The position numbers and the translations under genes are program-made. Source: Rhynchopus euleeides (lineage: Eukaryota; Euglenozoa; Diplonemea; Diplonemida; Diplonemidae). From it: a stretch of DNA of 64,000 bases. Below are positions 21,581-30,917 of the stretch, one piece after another. A model generated the notes under the pieces. It made no database searches and was not told the DNA's origin. It saw only the letters and a program-made list of their open reading frames with translations. The DNA lies in the NCBI GenBank assembly GCA_963210315.1, contig OY723288.1, positions 1,922,001 to 1,986,000 on the forward strand, written 5' to 3'. Every line of letters begins with the position of its first letter. The stretch's first letter is position 1.

Positions 21581-21780
21581 NNNNNNNNNNNNNNNNNNNN
21601 NNNNNNNNNNNNNNNNNNNNNNNNNNNNNNNNNNNNNNNNNNNNNNNNNNNNNNNNNNNNNNNNNNNNNNNNNNNNNNNNNNNNNNNNNNNNNNNNNNNN
21701 NNNNNNNNNNNNNNNNNNNNNNNNNNNNNNNNNNNNNNNNNNNNNNNNNNNNNNNNNNNNNNNNNNNNNNNNNNNNNNNN
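21581..21780. other. Assembly gap of 200 N
   Basis: Exactly 200 Ns, probably a placeholder of arbitrary length. It hides the right end of the pogo-like element and the 5' end of the hAT transposase that follows. Confidence 0.99.
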
Positions 21781-21786
21781 AGGGAG

Positions 21787-23953
21787 ATGAAGAAGCACAC
21801 CGACTGTGTCTGCGTGAAGGTCGGCGACATCAAATCACACTACAGGAATTCCAAGCAGCTGACGAGCGTTTACGCAGCGGCTCAGGAGGTCCCCTCCTGC
21901 GATATCTGCGAGGTGTTGTGGATGCCCCATGTCCAGGCAGGCGACCTGGGGGACCACTTCACCGGCAGCAAGCACGTGGGGAAGAAATCAAGGCAGAAGA
22001 AGGGGGAAGAGGGGCAGGTCACAATTGTGACTGCATTTGAAGCGAGTGAAACCGCTCTGCATGACAAAATCGCGAAAGGGGTGCTCTACACGGGGATCAC
22101 AGCGGGCGCGATGCAGGGTGTACTCTCCTGCCTCGCAGGCACACGCATCCCCAAGGACCCCCGAAGGTTGCTCCGCTGGTGAAGAAGCTGGGCGACGAGC
22201 TGACGAAGGACAGCGAGAAGGTCATCACGGCCAAACTGAAGGGGGGGAGGTACTGCATGTCGCATGACAACAGTGGGATTGGCGACACGAAGGCGACGGC
22301 CATCATCCTCAGCGCTGTAGGATTCGCCGCATCGCTGATCTTCATACGTCCGGAGGAGCGGAGGGGGAGCCAGACCGGGGTCGAGCTGTCGCAGGACATC
22401 AAGCGCGAGCTGACGCGCCTCAGCTTGCCCCCCCCCTTCCTCATCAGATCCGACAAGGGCGGGTCCAACGCAGCTGCAAGCCGTGAACTCGCCGAAGCAT
22501 TCGGTGTCCCCTTCGTGTCGTGCGTCCCACACTTGGTGAACAACTGTGGCGACGTCTGCGAGACCTGGATGCTGGCCAACCTGGAGAAGAAGTTCCCGGG
22601 GTGTGCCGCCTTCGAGGTGTCCCGCCTACTCAACAACTTGCTGGGCGGGGATGAGAACAAGTATCGGCACAGACGGTGGGTCGAAGTGCAGATGGAGTGT
22701 CTCTCCGGAGTTGCTGTGTCATCGCTGGAGACCATCCTCGGGAAGTCGAAGAACTCAGGGAGGACTGCACGCCGCAGGAGGAAGCCGATCTCTTCGAATC
22801 GTGCGCCGGGAAGATCCGTGCAGCCCTCCGCCAGCCGAACGAGGCAGTCTCCACCGCTACCACCCTCAAGGATATCCTTCCAGCAGCGCATGCTGTTCTC
22901 GACGCTGCAAAAAAGAACAACACAAAGGAGAAGGTGCCGGCTGTGAAGTGCCCCCTCCCAGGTGATACTCGGTACTCGTCTCGCATCGAAGTGTACACCC
23001 ACGTGCGCCAGCGCATGAAGGCGCTGTTCGTGTTCGTGAGCACCGAGCTCCAACAGGGCAGCACGACACCCAGCATGGGGAAGCTGGGCCAGCTGCTCAA
23101 GGATCTGGGGGTCACACGGCTGGAGAAGGAGTTGCTGGAGATGGAGCGGGCAAATTCGCCGATCATGGAGCTGCTGGCTTCCTACACCACCCCCTCGAAG
23201 AAGTCGCACAGCCACTCTGTTTGGGGTGACATGGAGGGGAAGATTCAGGACCTTGACAACATCGCGTACGCCAAGACGGAAAAAGAGAAAGAATTTCTCG
23301 AGCGGGAAAAGAAGTCCCTGGAAGACCTGCTGGATGCCAAGTCCCCAGTCGCAGCTGTCCTCTCAGAGGAGCTGAAGGTGCGGTGGTGGGGGAACAAGTC
23401 GGAGGGGTCGTACTACTACTGGAAGGCGATGAGACACGTGAACCCACGTGCTGTCAAGATCATGGGGAACACTGACAACCTGATGTCCTTCCAGGATATC
23501 ACTGCCTGGATTCCGGCGTTCCGTGAAGTCGAGGAGGCGGCGTGGGTAGAGTATGTGGATCACTCCAAGAAGGAGGGCATGAAGGGCGATGTGGACTCCT
23601 TCTGGCTGAACTACGGGGAGTGCGCGCTGCGTACTCTGTGCCTTGATCTGCTGGCGGTGACTGCATCGACTCTGGGGTGTGACAGCGTGTTTTCTATCGC
23701 GCGCCGTGTGCTCCCCCCGTCCCGCATGGCAGCGCACGCATCAACTCGGGCCCGAATCCTCTTCCATGCCTGCAACCAGGACCTACCCAACCAGTTCGAC
23801 CGGACCCTGCGGAAGGGCTATCCTGCTGCGACTGGGCCGAAAGTCGTCGAGTGGGAGGACGACATTCTCCAGCCCACCACCATCCCGAAGAATGTGCTGG
23901 CTTCTTTCGAAGAGGCAGTCTCTGCCATCAATGCACACGCGTACACCGCGTGA
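21787..23953 (+). pseudogene. hAT-superfamily transposase with two frameshifts, 5' end in gap
   Basis: Coding sense runs through three frames: to about 22150, then about 22179-22740, then about 22700-23953. The first part has a C2H2-like finger (CDICEVLW...HFTGSKH). The second matches the DUF659/hAT core: MSHDNSGIG, LIRSDKGGSNAA and CVPHLVNNCGDVC, the last resembling the conserved CxxH region. The third ends in a dimerisation-like segment: FWLNYGE, then LDLLAVTASTLGCDSVFSIARRVLPPSRM (only the pattern is given here: Ala-Ser-x-x-x-x-x-x-Val-Phe-Ser), then ARILFHACN. Family assignment is firm from these blocks. The indels look like decay, not introns, because no GTATG donor fits. Terminal repeats were not located. 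Confidence 0.85.
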
Positions 23954-24229
23954 GATGATCCGCTGAGCGGCAAAACTCCAACCTGTATTCTGCTGCCGCT
24001 CTGTGACTCAAGCGTACTTTTGCAGTGTGGCATTTCTCTCACACTATGTTGCCACTTGCTGCCACGCAAATAAGAGTCCTCGTGGGGGATGTGAGTGTTG
24101 GAGTCAACTGAGTGTGTGGTGGGGGGGGGGGGGGGGCACGAACGTGCGTGTGGTGGGGGCGCGGGGGGCGGGTGTGTGCAGGAACCTGCTGGGTTCACCC
24201 GCTGTCAACGTAATATTGCTGAAGATCGA

Positions 24230-24600
24230 ACTAAGGTCTTAACCTCTGAGTGTAAGACCTTAAAGAGGTTACACTAAGAGGTTTAAGACCTTAATTAAGG
24301 GGATTCAGATGTTGGGCTTTTTTGGGCCGTTTATGGACTAAGGTCTTAATCTAAGAGGAGGAGGAGGTAGATTTGGCGAAAAAAAATCCTCTCTTATTAA
24401 GATCTGAATACATCCATGTATAATAGTTGACATGCAAGTATTATACATGTATTTTTACTTGATATACATGTATTTTACATGTATATTTCAGGCATATACA
24501 TGTATTATACATGTATAATAGTTGACATGGAAGTATTATACATGTATAATACATGTATATACTTGTAGTTATACATGTAAAATTTACAAGATCCCACCGT
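24230..24600. repeat. TAAGGTCTTA and ATACATGTAT palindromic word arrays
   Basis: Two successive arrays. At 24232-24400, words such as AAGGTCTTAA and TTAAGACCTT occur in both orientations. At 24413-24590, ATACATGTAT/TATACATG words fill the sequence. A solitary TTAAGACCTTTGTCATACCATG segment at 26523-26548 may be the matching far end of the first family, which would make the whole 24.2-26.6 kb region nested. That link is inference. Confidence 0.6.
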
Positions 24601-24610
24601 GGGTCCAATT

Positions 24611-24613
24611 TTG

Positions 24614-24646
<33 letters not shown>

Positions 24647-25830
24647 ACATTTCCCGAATTTCCCGCCCGGACATGTCCGCCCGGACATCCGGACATCCAG
24701 AAATGTCCGCCCCGGACAGGGCGGACATGTCCGGGCGGACATTTTCTGGTGTCCGGATGTCCGGGCGGACATGTCCGGACCCGGAAATTCGGGAAATCCA
24801 ATTTTGACCCCCCCCCCCGGACATGTCCGGCCAGGACCTCAATAGTTTGATTTTTGGTCCAGAAAATAGTTTGAAAATTTTTGAAATCTGGGTGCCCAAA
24901 TTTTTTGCTCCTAAGACCGGCGATTTGTAGGGGGACCCTTTCGAATTTTTTTTTGGAGAAGGGTAAATTGAACGTTTTTGGCCAAATGAAGCCACTGCGA
25001 CCATTCCCGGGCCTCGGAAATCAGATTTTGGCCCCTCAAATGCGGTGCCGGTCCGGACAAAAAACCGAAAAAATCGTGAAAAATGGCCCATTTTCCCCAG
25101 CCAAAAATGGGCCAAAAATGCCCCCCGGACACCCCCAGAGACATGTCCTAATCCGGGGTGCCAGTAGGGGGGACCTTTCGAATTTTTTTTCGAGGAGAGG
25201 TCAATTGAACGTTTTTGGACATCTGAGGCCACTGCGACCATTCCCAGGCCTCGGAAATGAGATTTTTGGCCCTCAAATGGGGTACCGGTCCCCACGAAAT
25301 TCCGAAAAATTCATGAAAATCGAAAGGTCCCACGCACCAAATTCTGCCCAAAAATCGTCAAAAATGGACATGTCATATGCAGCAATGGGGCACCAATCAC
25401 TCCCCAAATTTTGCTCAATGATTCCACGGCTAGCCAGATTTTCTTCACAATGCCAGAAGTGGCAGGAAGGCCGGGTGTTACAGGCCTCAACCAGGGTTCC
25501 AAGGCTCTCCACTTCCTGGCTGCGTCAGGGATCACCGGGTACAGCGAGCAGGATTCCCTGTCCTGACACCCCAGCATGTACCACCGGAAGAACCCGAAAC
25601 AGCAGCCCCCCCTCATGGGGGTTGCAAGAGGCACGGAAATCGTTCAAATCGGACCAAGTCCGAAAATTCGGCACTTTCTTGGGTACAAATTGCGGTCCGA
25701 AATTTTCCGATTTTTTGAAAAAAGGCGAATTCTGTAAGGGGGACCTTTTCGAATTTTTTTTCGGGCACTTTTTCCACAAGGAAATGTCCGCCCTGTCCGC
25801 TACTGTCCACTACCGATTTCAAGGATCCTC
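24611..25830. mobile_element. Degenerate element with GGACATGTCC words
   Basis: A C tract of about 30 nt is followed by dense GGACATGTCC/CCGGACAT words (24645-24836). Scattered GGACATGTCC and GACATGTCC occur again at 25130-25145 and 25362-25372, with AATGTCCGCCCTGTCCGC at about 25785. The interior is a degenerate tandem duplication (24905-25345). No clean terminal repeats, target duplication or coding region were found, so boundaries are approximate. Confidence 0.5.
24905..25345 (+). repeat. Degenerate tandem repeat, about 245-bp period
   Basis: Blocks such as CCTTTCGAATTTTTTTT, ATTGAACGTTTTTGG, CCACTGCGACCATTCCC and GGCCTCGGAAAT recur in order at about 24925-25085 and 25170-25335. A third, partial copy of the first block is at about 25738-25765, and a remote relative (CATCTGAG..CACGGTGACCATTC) is at about 26835-26870. 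No coding interpretation is supported. Confidence 0.75.
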
Positions 25831-25876
25831 CATTAATTTAAGAAATTTAATGCAGCACCTGCATTAAGACGTCTTA

Positions 25877-26494
25877 CTGGGGGGGGGGGGCAAATAATCG
25901 TGCACTCCACTATTAATTGGCGAACGGGCGGGTATAATTGAGGGGCCCAAAAAAAGTCAAAAAGTTGACGGGGGGGAATAATCGTGGGGTGCACGATTAT
26001 TCACTTTTGCAAGTTTTCTGGTCAGTTCTGGGGACAAACATCGCAAAAACCTCGTCCGTTTGCATATTTGGAATCTGTGCGGATCGTAGTGGGGTCATTT
26101 TGGCCATGGGGTGTCTGTCTTCACCCCTTACTGGCAGTCACCGTCTGGGCTCATTTTCGTGTTGAAACTGGGGGCACAAGGCCGGACATGTGGACGAATA
26201 TGAGCCAAAATGGTGACGACCAGTCACGGGTGAAGACAGACACCCCATGGTCGAAATGACCCCACCACGATCCGCACGGGCTCCCAACATTCAAAAGAAC
26301 GAGTTTTTTGAAATTTCTGCGGGGAAAATTGCTCATTTTTCTTCCACAACTGACCGAAAATAGCCAAAAGTGAATAATCGTGCACCCCACGATTATTCAG
26401 CGGAAAAAACTTTATAAATGCCCGTTTCAAAAAGGCACTATTATTTGACTATGCACGATTATTCGACTATGCACGATTAATTGCCCCCCCCCAG
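25877..26494. mobile_element. 618-bp MITE, CTGGGGG ends, GTGGGGTGCAC words, TA duplication (copy 1)
   Basis: CTGGGGG...CAAATAATCG at the left and CGATTAATTGCCCCC...CAG at the right are bounded by TA (25875-25876 and 26495-26496). The palindrome ATCGTGGGGTGCACGAT occurs near both ends (about 25979-26001 and 26376-26396). It has no coding capacity. An almost identical copy in reverse orientation is at 61898-62514. Confidence 0.92.
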
Positions 26495-26571
26495 TAAGAA
26501 AGAAGTGAAAAGATCCTTTTCTTATTAAGACCTTTGTCATACCATGTATAAATGGCCCAGAAAATGTTGTA

Positions 26572-26627
26572 CAATTAATCGCCCCCTTACGATTATTCGA
26601 CTACTTACGATTAATTGCCCCCCCCAG
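26572..26627. repeat. Orphan right end of a related CTGGGGG-type element
   Basis: CTTACGATTATTCGACTACTTACGATTAATTG followed by a C tract and CAG, then TA at 26628-26629, mirrors the right end of the 618-bp MITE, but the word is TTACGATTA in place of TGCACGATTA. The corresponding left end was not found nearby, so this is a truncated relative. Confidence 0.6.
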
Positions 26628-26630
26628 TAA

Positions 26631-28196
26631 AGATTTATCTTTAATGTTTTTACTGTACCCCCGCTTCCGAAGCCACCCTCCCGCACCCCGCACTCCGTCC
26701 CCTGCTGCTTCCACCGTTACCTGCTGCTTAGGGGGGGGTCCACTGGGTACTCTGGTAGGGTGGTGCGTAAAAAGTGGTTTGCTATTTTGGCAAAGTTCAA
26801 CATTTCATGTCTAGGGTATAGGATGGCATGTTTTTGGACATCTGAGTTCACGGTGACCATTCTTCATCCAACTAAAAATCATTTTAATTGTTAAAATGGC
26901 AAACAGAAAAACCGGTTTTTTGGTCATTTTTGGCCGTTTGGCTGGTTGGCGAGGATCTTTAATGGCAGGGGGATCCAGACCCCGGACGCGCGAAGCGCGG
27001 CCGGGGGGGGGTGGGGGGTGCCGCGCGAAGCGCGGCCCCCCCCCGGAGGGGGGGGGGGGAATCTTTAATGACCGTTCCTAAATGAACCCTCTGTTGTCAC
27101 ACCCATCTGTACATAATACGCTGCCCGGCAGCATGATGGGGCGACTCCTCCGGTGGGTTGCCATGTGAAAGAGGCGTGCGAGAGAGGTCCGCTTCTTGGT
27201 AGGGGGTGACACCCCCATCCCCAAACCCCCTCCCCCTCCCTCCCCCACCCCTTGCCTTGTGTTGCAATACGACGCAGCACAGGGCGAGGGGGAGGGGGTG
27301 GGACCTGAAGGGGAGGGGGAGGGGGAGTGCCTTAGAATCCCATCAGACGCAACAGTCCCAGGAAGGGGGTTCCCTGTGTCTGCTTGGAATGTCGGCTTGG
27401 CCCCCCAACAGAAGTGTGTTGTTGGAGGCCCCGAAAGGTGGCGGGCTCGGCCTAGATAGAGCGAGAGAGCAAACAGGTGGGGGGGGGGGGGACTCCTTTT
27501 CGAGGCTGCGCTGCATATTGCCTTTGCTGCGCAGGTTTGCATTGCAAGGGGGGGGGGGGTCCCGAACACAGGCCCCCCACCACCCTCTTGCTGCAAGCCT
27601 TTTTCTTGATTCTTGGAGGGAAGCCTGGGCCGAGAGGGCGAGGGAGAGAGAGGACAGCTGTCTGACAGCTGTTGTGGTGCTCACTCGGCTGTCCCATGAG
27701 GTCGCATTGAGAGGCGGAAAAAGAAATGCTGGGCAGACGTATCTCGTCCCCTCCCCACCCCCTTCCCCCCTTCCCCCCCCCCTCCCTCCACTTATGAGCC
27801 CCTCAGCCAGGATAGGCCATTCGTGCCAACATTCGCGATAACCATCACCTGTGCCCCTCCCCCCCCAACCCCTCCCCACGACACATGCACCCCACACGTC
27901 ACACCTCACACCGCCCCACCAAAGGTTACACCGCTTCACGAGCCACGCAAGCCCCACACACCCTACACCCGCCTTTCTGCTCTTTGTGTTCGGGCACACC
28001 CTCCTCATTTACACTCTACGAGGGGGCGGGATCGGGATGCACGCCTAGGAAGAGGCACATCACCGGGGCTTCGTTTGGTTCGCAGCCCCCTTTTCTCTCA
28101 CAAGGGAAGCAAAGGGTATCCCCTACACCCTACCTCACACCCCCCACCCCCACCCCACCCTGGCACCCTGCTGTGCGGATAGCTGCCTCCGCCACA
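26631..28196. other. No gene supported; spacer with a small hairpin insertion
   Basis: Low-complexity C/G-rich spacer upstream of the ADP-ribose hydrolase-like gene. It holds the hairpin insertion 26965-27060 and long C/T tracts (27745-27795 and 27850-27990). The reading frame of the downstream gene is open upstream to 27885, but that part is Pro/His-rich and starts no domain, so I do not include it. Confidence 0.5.
26965..27060. mobile_element. 96-bp GC hairpin insertion between 10-bp direct repeats
   Basis: ATCTTTAATG occurs on both sides (26955-26964 and 27061-27070), like a target duplication. The insert contains two CGCGCGAAGCGCGG hairpins separated by G runs. A third ATCTTTAATG stands alone at 26637-26646, so the flanks may instead belong to a small local repeat. 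Confidence 0.5.
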
Positions 28197-30515
28197 ATGA
28201 TGATCGCAGCACAGCGCGCGACTGCCGAGGCTGACGTGGTGTCCGCAGTTCTGTCTGCCTACCGTGTCCCTGAGAAGCAGGTGACCCGGAAGCTCTCCCT
28301 GATGGAGTGTGCAGACGTGTGCTTCGCAGACGCGCTGCAGGGCCGTAGGTGCATCGATGCCGCGGGGTTCGACACACGGCAGGACGTCCTCCTGGGCCTC
28401 CTTGTGGGGGACACCATCGGCGCCACCAGCGAAGGCCTGCACCCCAACAGGGTCGCCCCCTTCTGCAGGGACCTGGTGCCGTGGCCCTTCGTGTCGGTGG
28501 GCAGTGAGAGCTGCCCTGTGCAGGCGCGTGGCACGACGCATGTCGGGGCACAGGCCCTCCTGACCCTGAAGGGCATCGAGGATATGCAGGGCAGCGCGTT
28601 GGATGTGAAGGCGGTGGAGCGGCGCCTGCAGGAGTGGGCCCTGCTGTACCACAGCACGGTGTTCGACGCGAAGACGATGACATCGCTGTCGCGCCTCCTG
28701 ACAGGCGCGCACTGCCACAAGGGGGACGACAACGACTTCGACAGCGACCCCAACACCACCAGCGACGCATCCCTCTCGCGCAACGCTGTGGTCAGCCTTG
28801 CGATCGACACCAAGCTCGCAGCCCTCACTGCAACGGTGCGCTGCTCCCTGCTGACGCACAGCCACCCTCTGGAGGTGCTGTGCTGCGTGGTGCAGACGGA
28901 GCTGCTGCAGTCTGCCCTGCACCTGCGGCACTTCCAAGCCCCTTCGCGGGAGTTCTTCGCCACATTCCTCACCAGCCCCGACCCGAAGGTGTCGCCTTGG
29001 GCGCAGTGGAAATCAGACACCGACGACCCCATCTGCAGGGCATGGCTGGCGAAGCACGCCGACGCGCTGCCGCGCTACGAGGCACGCCTCTCGGCAGACC
29101 TCGGAGATGTCGAGAAGTTCAACCCCTTCTTTGCAGCCGCCGCAGATGACCAGCTGGTTGCCGCGAACACCGTGGCGCACACCCTGAAGACAGCGCTGTG
29201 GGCACTCCACTGGTCCTGCGTGGGCCACTTCCCCCCCCACCTCCTGGGGGCATGGATGCGGCACGAGGACTACGACGCCCCCATAAAATACCGCACCCGC
29301 ATCGAGAAGGAGCGCAAGATGGCCCGCGCAGGCCTCGTCCCCTGCGTGCGGAAGGACCACCCCGGCGGCAACGTGTGGAACCCCCTCGACGCCGCAGGCA
29401 GGTTCCACGCCGTCATGTGGGTGGCGCTTGCGGGGGGCCCCGCCACCTCCGCCTGCGTGGTTGCGGGGGCGCTGCTCGCGGCATACCACGGCACGCCCTC
29501 CAACACCTGGCTCCGGCAGGTCAAGGTGGCCCCCCAGGCAACCGAGATGCTGCGCCGCGTGGTGGGCGACGCCTGCAACGCCACAGAGGCACCTCCCACA
29601 TGGCTGCAGGAGGTTGCGGTGCCGAACGACGAGCGGATCCGGCTGGCCCGCATGGTGAACTACCACATCAGGCTCTACGAGCAGCAGTGCATGCCAGACC
29701 CCTCCACCTGCCTCCACCCGCGCAGGCCGCTGGAGCATGAGGTGGTGGAGGACACCACCGCTCTGTCGCTGTTCATCCCCACGTCCTTCACAGAGCTGCA
29801 GGAGTCGGTCAGCATACCCTACGTGAGGGTCGTGCGGCACCGGCGTGACCCGGACCCCCCTGCCTTCGAGGAGTGCTGCACCGAGCGTGTCGGGGATCCG
29901 CTCGACATCTTCAGCGAGCAGGTCGCGCAGGGGAGGTCCCCTGTTGTGGTGTACTGCGCAGACCCCCTCAGGCTGTTGGGTGACTTTATGCTGGAGGCAA
30001 CGCCTGTGGGGGAGAACCAGCTGTTCAAACGCACCACGGCGTGCCTTGCGCTGTGGAGGCGGAGGAAGCGGGACGATGCGAGGCTCTCTGAGGAGGCTAA
30101 CCTGAAGATGCCTTCGCGCGAGCCTGCCTACCCTCTGACGAGCAGTGGGGTGGTGTATGTCCCGCGGTGTCTGCTGTGTAAGGACAGCGCGTATCAGCTG
30201 CTGCCTCCGGAGGAGCGGATATGCTGTTCGGTGATGCTGATGTCGCACCACCACCGCGACCACTGGGAGATGTCGGAGCCGCGTATCATCCGGAAGAGGA
30301 TGCAGAATGCCTTGGAGGCTGCGGTCCAGTTCGGCCACGACTGTGCCATCGTGCCCTCCTTCGGGTACTCCTTTGTGGAGCACCTCTCCCCGCAGCACGT
30401 CCTGCAGATGTGGATCGAGGAGGCGTCGTGCTTCCGCCATGCCCTCCGACACCTCATCGTGGTCTCGCCAATGGACCCCGTGACAGGGGAGCGGCTTGAG
30501 ACGTTTCTGAACTGA
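28197..30515 (+). CDS. ADP-ribosylglycohydrolase-like plus PARG-like fusion, probably catalytically inactive
   Basis: Intronless, 772 residues; the start is the first of two Met codons. Residues about 55-440 follow the ARH fold: LLGLLVGDTIGATSEG near 65-80, the TH..P segment LLTHSHPLEVL, and the C-terminal GGPATSACVVAGALLAAYHG near 412. In active ARH proteins the metal site uses an Asp pair in a TDDT motif and GGDxDT. Here the equivalents read RGTT and GGPATS, so the Asp ligands appear lost, although the early Glu (TSEG) remains. Residues about 560-765 resemble bacterial-type PARG (DUF2263). GENQLFKRTT stands where QEE-L-R is expected, followed by YPLTSSGVVYVP and GHDCAIVPSFGYSF where GAWGCGAFxN is usual. 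GGG and the catalytic second Glu are missing. It may therefore bind ADP-ribose without hydrolysing it. The domain calls are by remembered family pattern. Confidence 0.75.
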   Translation: MMIAAQRATAEADVVSAVLSAYRVPEKQVTRKLSLMECADVCFADALQGRRCIDAAGFDTRQDVLLGLLVGDTIGATSEGLHPNRVAPFCRDLVPWPFVSVGSESCPVQARGTTHVGAQALLTLKGIEDMQGSALDVKAVERRLQEWALLYHSTVFDAKTMTSLSRLLTGAHCHKGDDNDFDSDPNTTSDASLSRNAVVSLAIDTKLAALTATVRCSLLTHSHPLEVLCCVVQTELLQSALHLRHFQAPSREFFATFLTSPDPKVSPWAQWKSDTDDPICRAWLAKHADALPRYEARLSADLGDVEKFNPFFAAAADDQLVAANTVAHTLKTALWALHWSCVGHFPPHLLGAWMRHEDYDAPIKYRTRIEKERKMARAGLVPCVRKDHPGGNVWNPLDAAGRFHAVMWVALAGGPATSACVVAGALLAAYHGTPSNTWLRQVKVAPQATEMLRRVVGDACNATEAPPTWLQEVAVPNDERIRLARMVNYHIRLYEQQCMPDPSTCLHPRRPLEHEVVEDTTALSLFIPTSFTELQESVSIPYVRVVRHRRDPDPPAFEECCTERVGDPLDIFSEQVAQGRSPVVVYCADPLRLLGDFMLEATPVGENQLFKRTTACLALWRRRKRDDARLSEEANLKMPSREPAYPLTSSGVVYVPRCLLCKDSAYQLLPPEERICCSVMLMSHHHRDHWEMSEPRIIRKRMQNALEAAVQFGHDCAIVPSFGYSFVEHLSPQHVLQMWIEEASCFRHALRHLIVVSPMDPVTGERLETFLN

Positions 30516-30651
30516 AGTGGAGGGTGGGTGGAGGGGTGTGGTGTGGTTTGCTCATAACGTCGCGTCTTAAGGGGGAGAGTGTGTGCGTGAGGTTAGCTCT
30601 GTCTGTTGGAATCCCTCGCCCCCCCCCCCCCCCACCCTCTCCTTTCCACAG

Positions 30652-30744
30652 CCGGAAAAAACACTGGATTTCAGACACAACCTGCATAACGAGTGAAGGG
30701 TGATCATTCTTGTGCTCCCTTCAATTTCGATTTCACTACCCCCC
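30652..30744 (+). repeat. Dispersed repeat of about 93 bp, copy 1
   Basis: It begins CCGGAAAAAACACTGG and runs through GAGTGAAGGGTGATCATTC to TTTCACTACCCCCC. The copy at 59671-59764 differs at only a few positions and also follows a long C tract. It lies 175 bp upstream of the ARP1 start codon. Confidence 0.85.
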
Positions 30745-30917
30745 ACACACCTCTCCTTTGTGTCAGGGGATTTTTTTGCGCTGGGGTATTCACTTTTTTG
30801 TGTGTGTTGGGGTCATGTTATTCTCACACGCAGCAACCACAACCATTGCTCCTTACGTCCCCCCGCAGGCGCCCACCCTGCAGGGCGACACAGCCGCCAG
30901 GGGAGCGGGCAGTACAC

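Larger units (their letters stand above)
17500..21780 (+). mobile_element. Probable pogo-like transposon with CAGGGGGGGGTCAAATA terminus (right end in gap)
   Basis: TA (17498-17499) is followed by CAGGGGGGGGTCAAATAA, then repeated GAATAGTAGTACTTA words (17520-17615). A related word, GAATAGACGTACT, forms a perfect palindrome at 21553-21579, directly at the edge of the assembly gap. A pogo-type transposase gene lies between. I infer that 17500 to somewhere within or just past the gap is the autonomous element carrying its own transposase. The right terminus cannot be seen. The two inner insertions (18117-19294 and 19872-20343) arrived later. Confidence 0.5.

Noticed and set aside
22140-22740. 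Reading the hAT frame changes as introns
   Set aside because: No GTATG donor or matching acceptor restores the frame at either shift. Single-base indels explain it better.
27885-28196. N-terminal extension of the ARH-PARG frame
   Set aside because: The Thr/His/Pro-rich translation of C-rich spacer has no family similarity. The tandem Met at 28197 is a better start.
29013-30452. Minus-strand ORF of 479 codons overlapping the ARH-PARG gene
   Set aside because: Shadow of the GC-rich plus-strand gene. Its translation is His/Arg/Val-rich with no domain.
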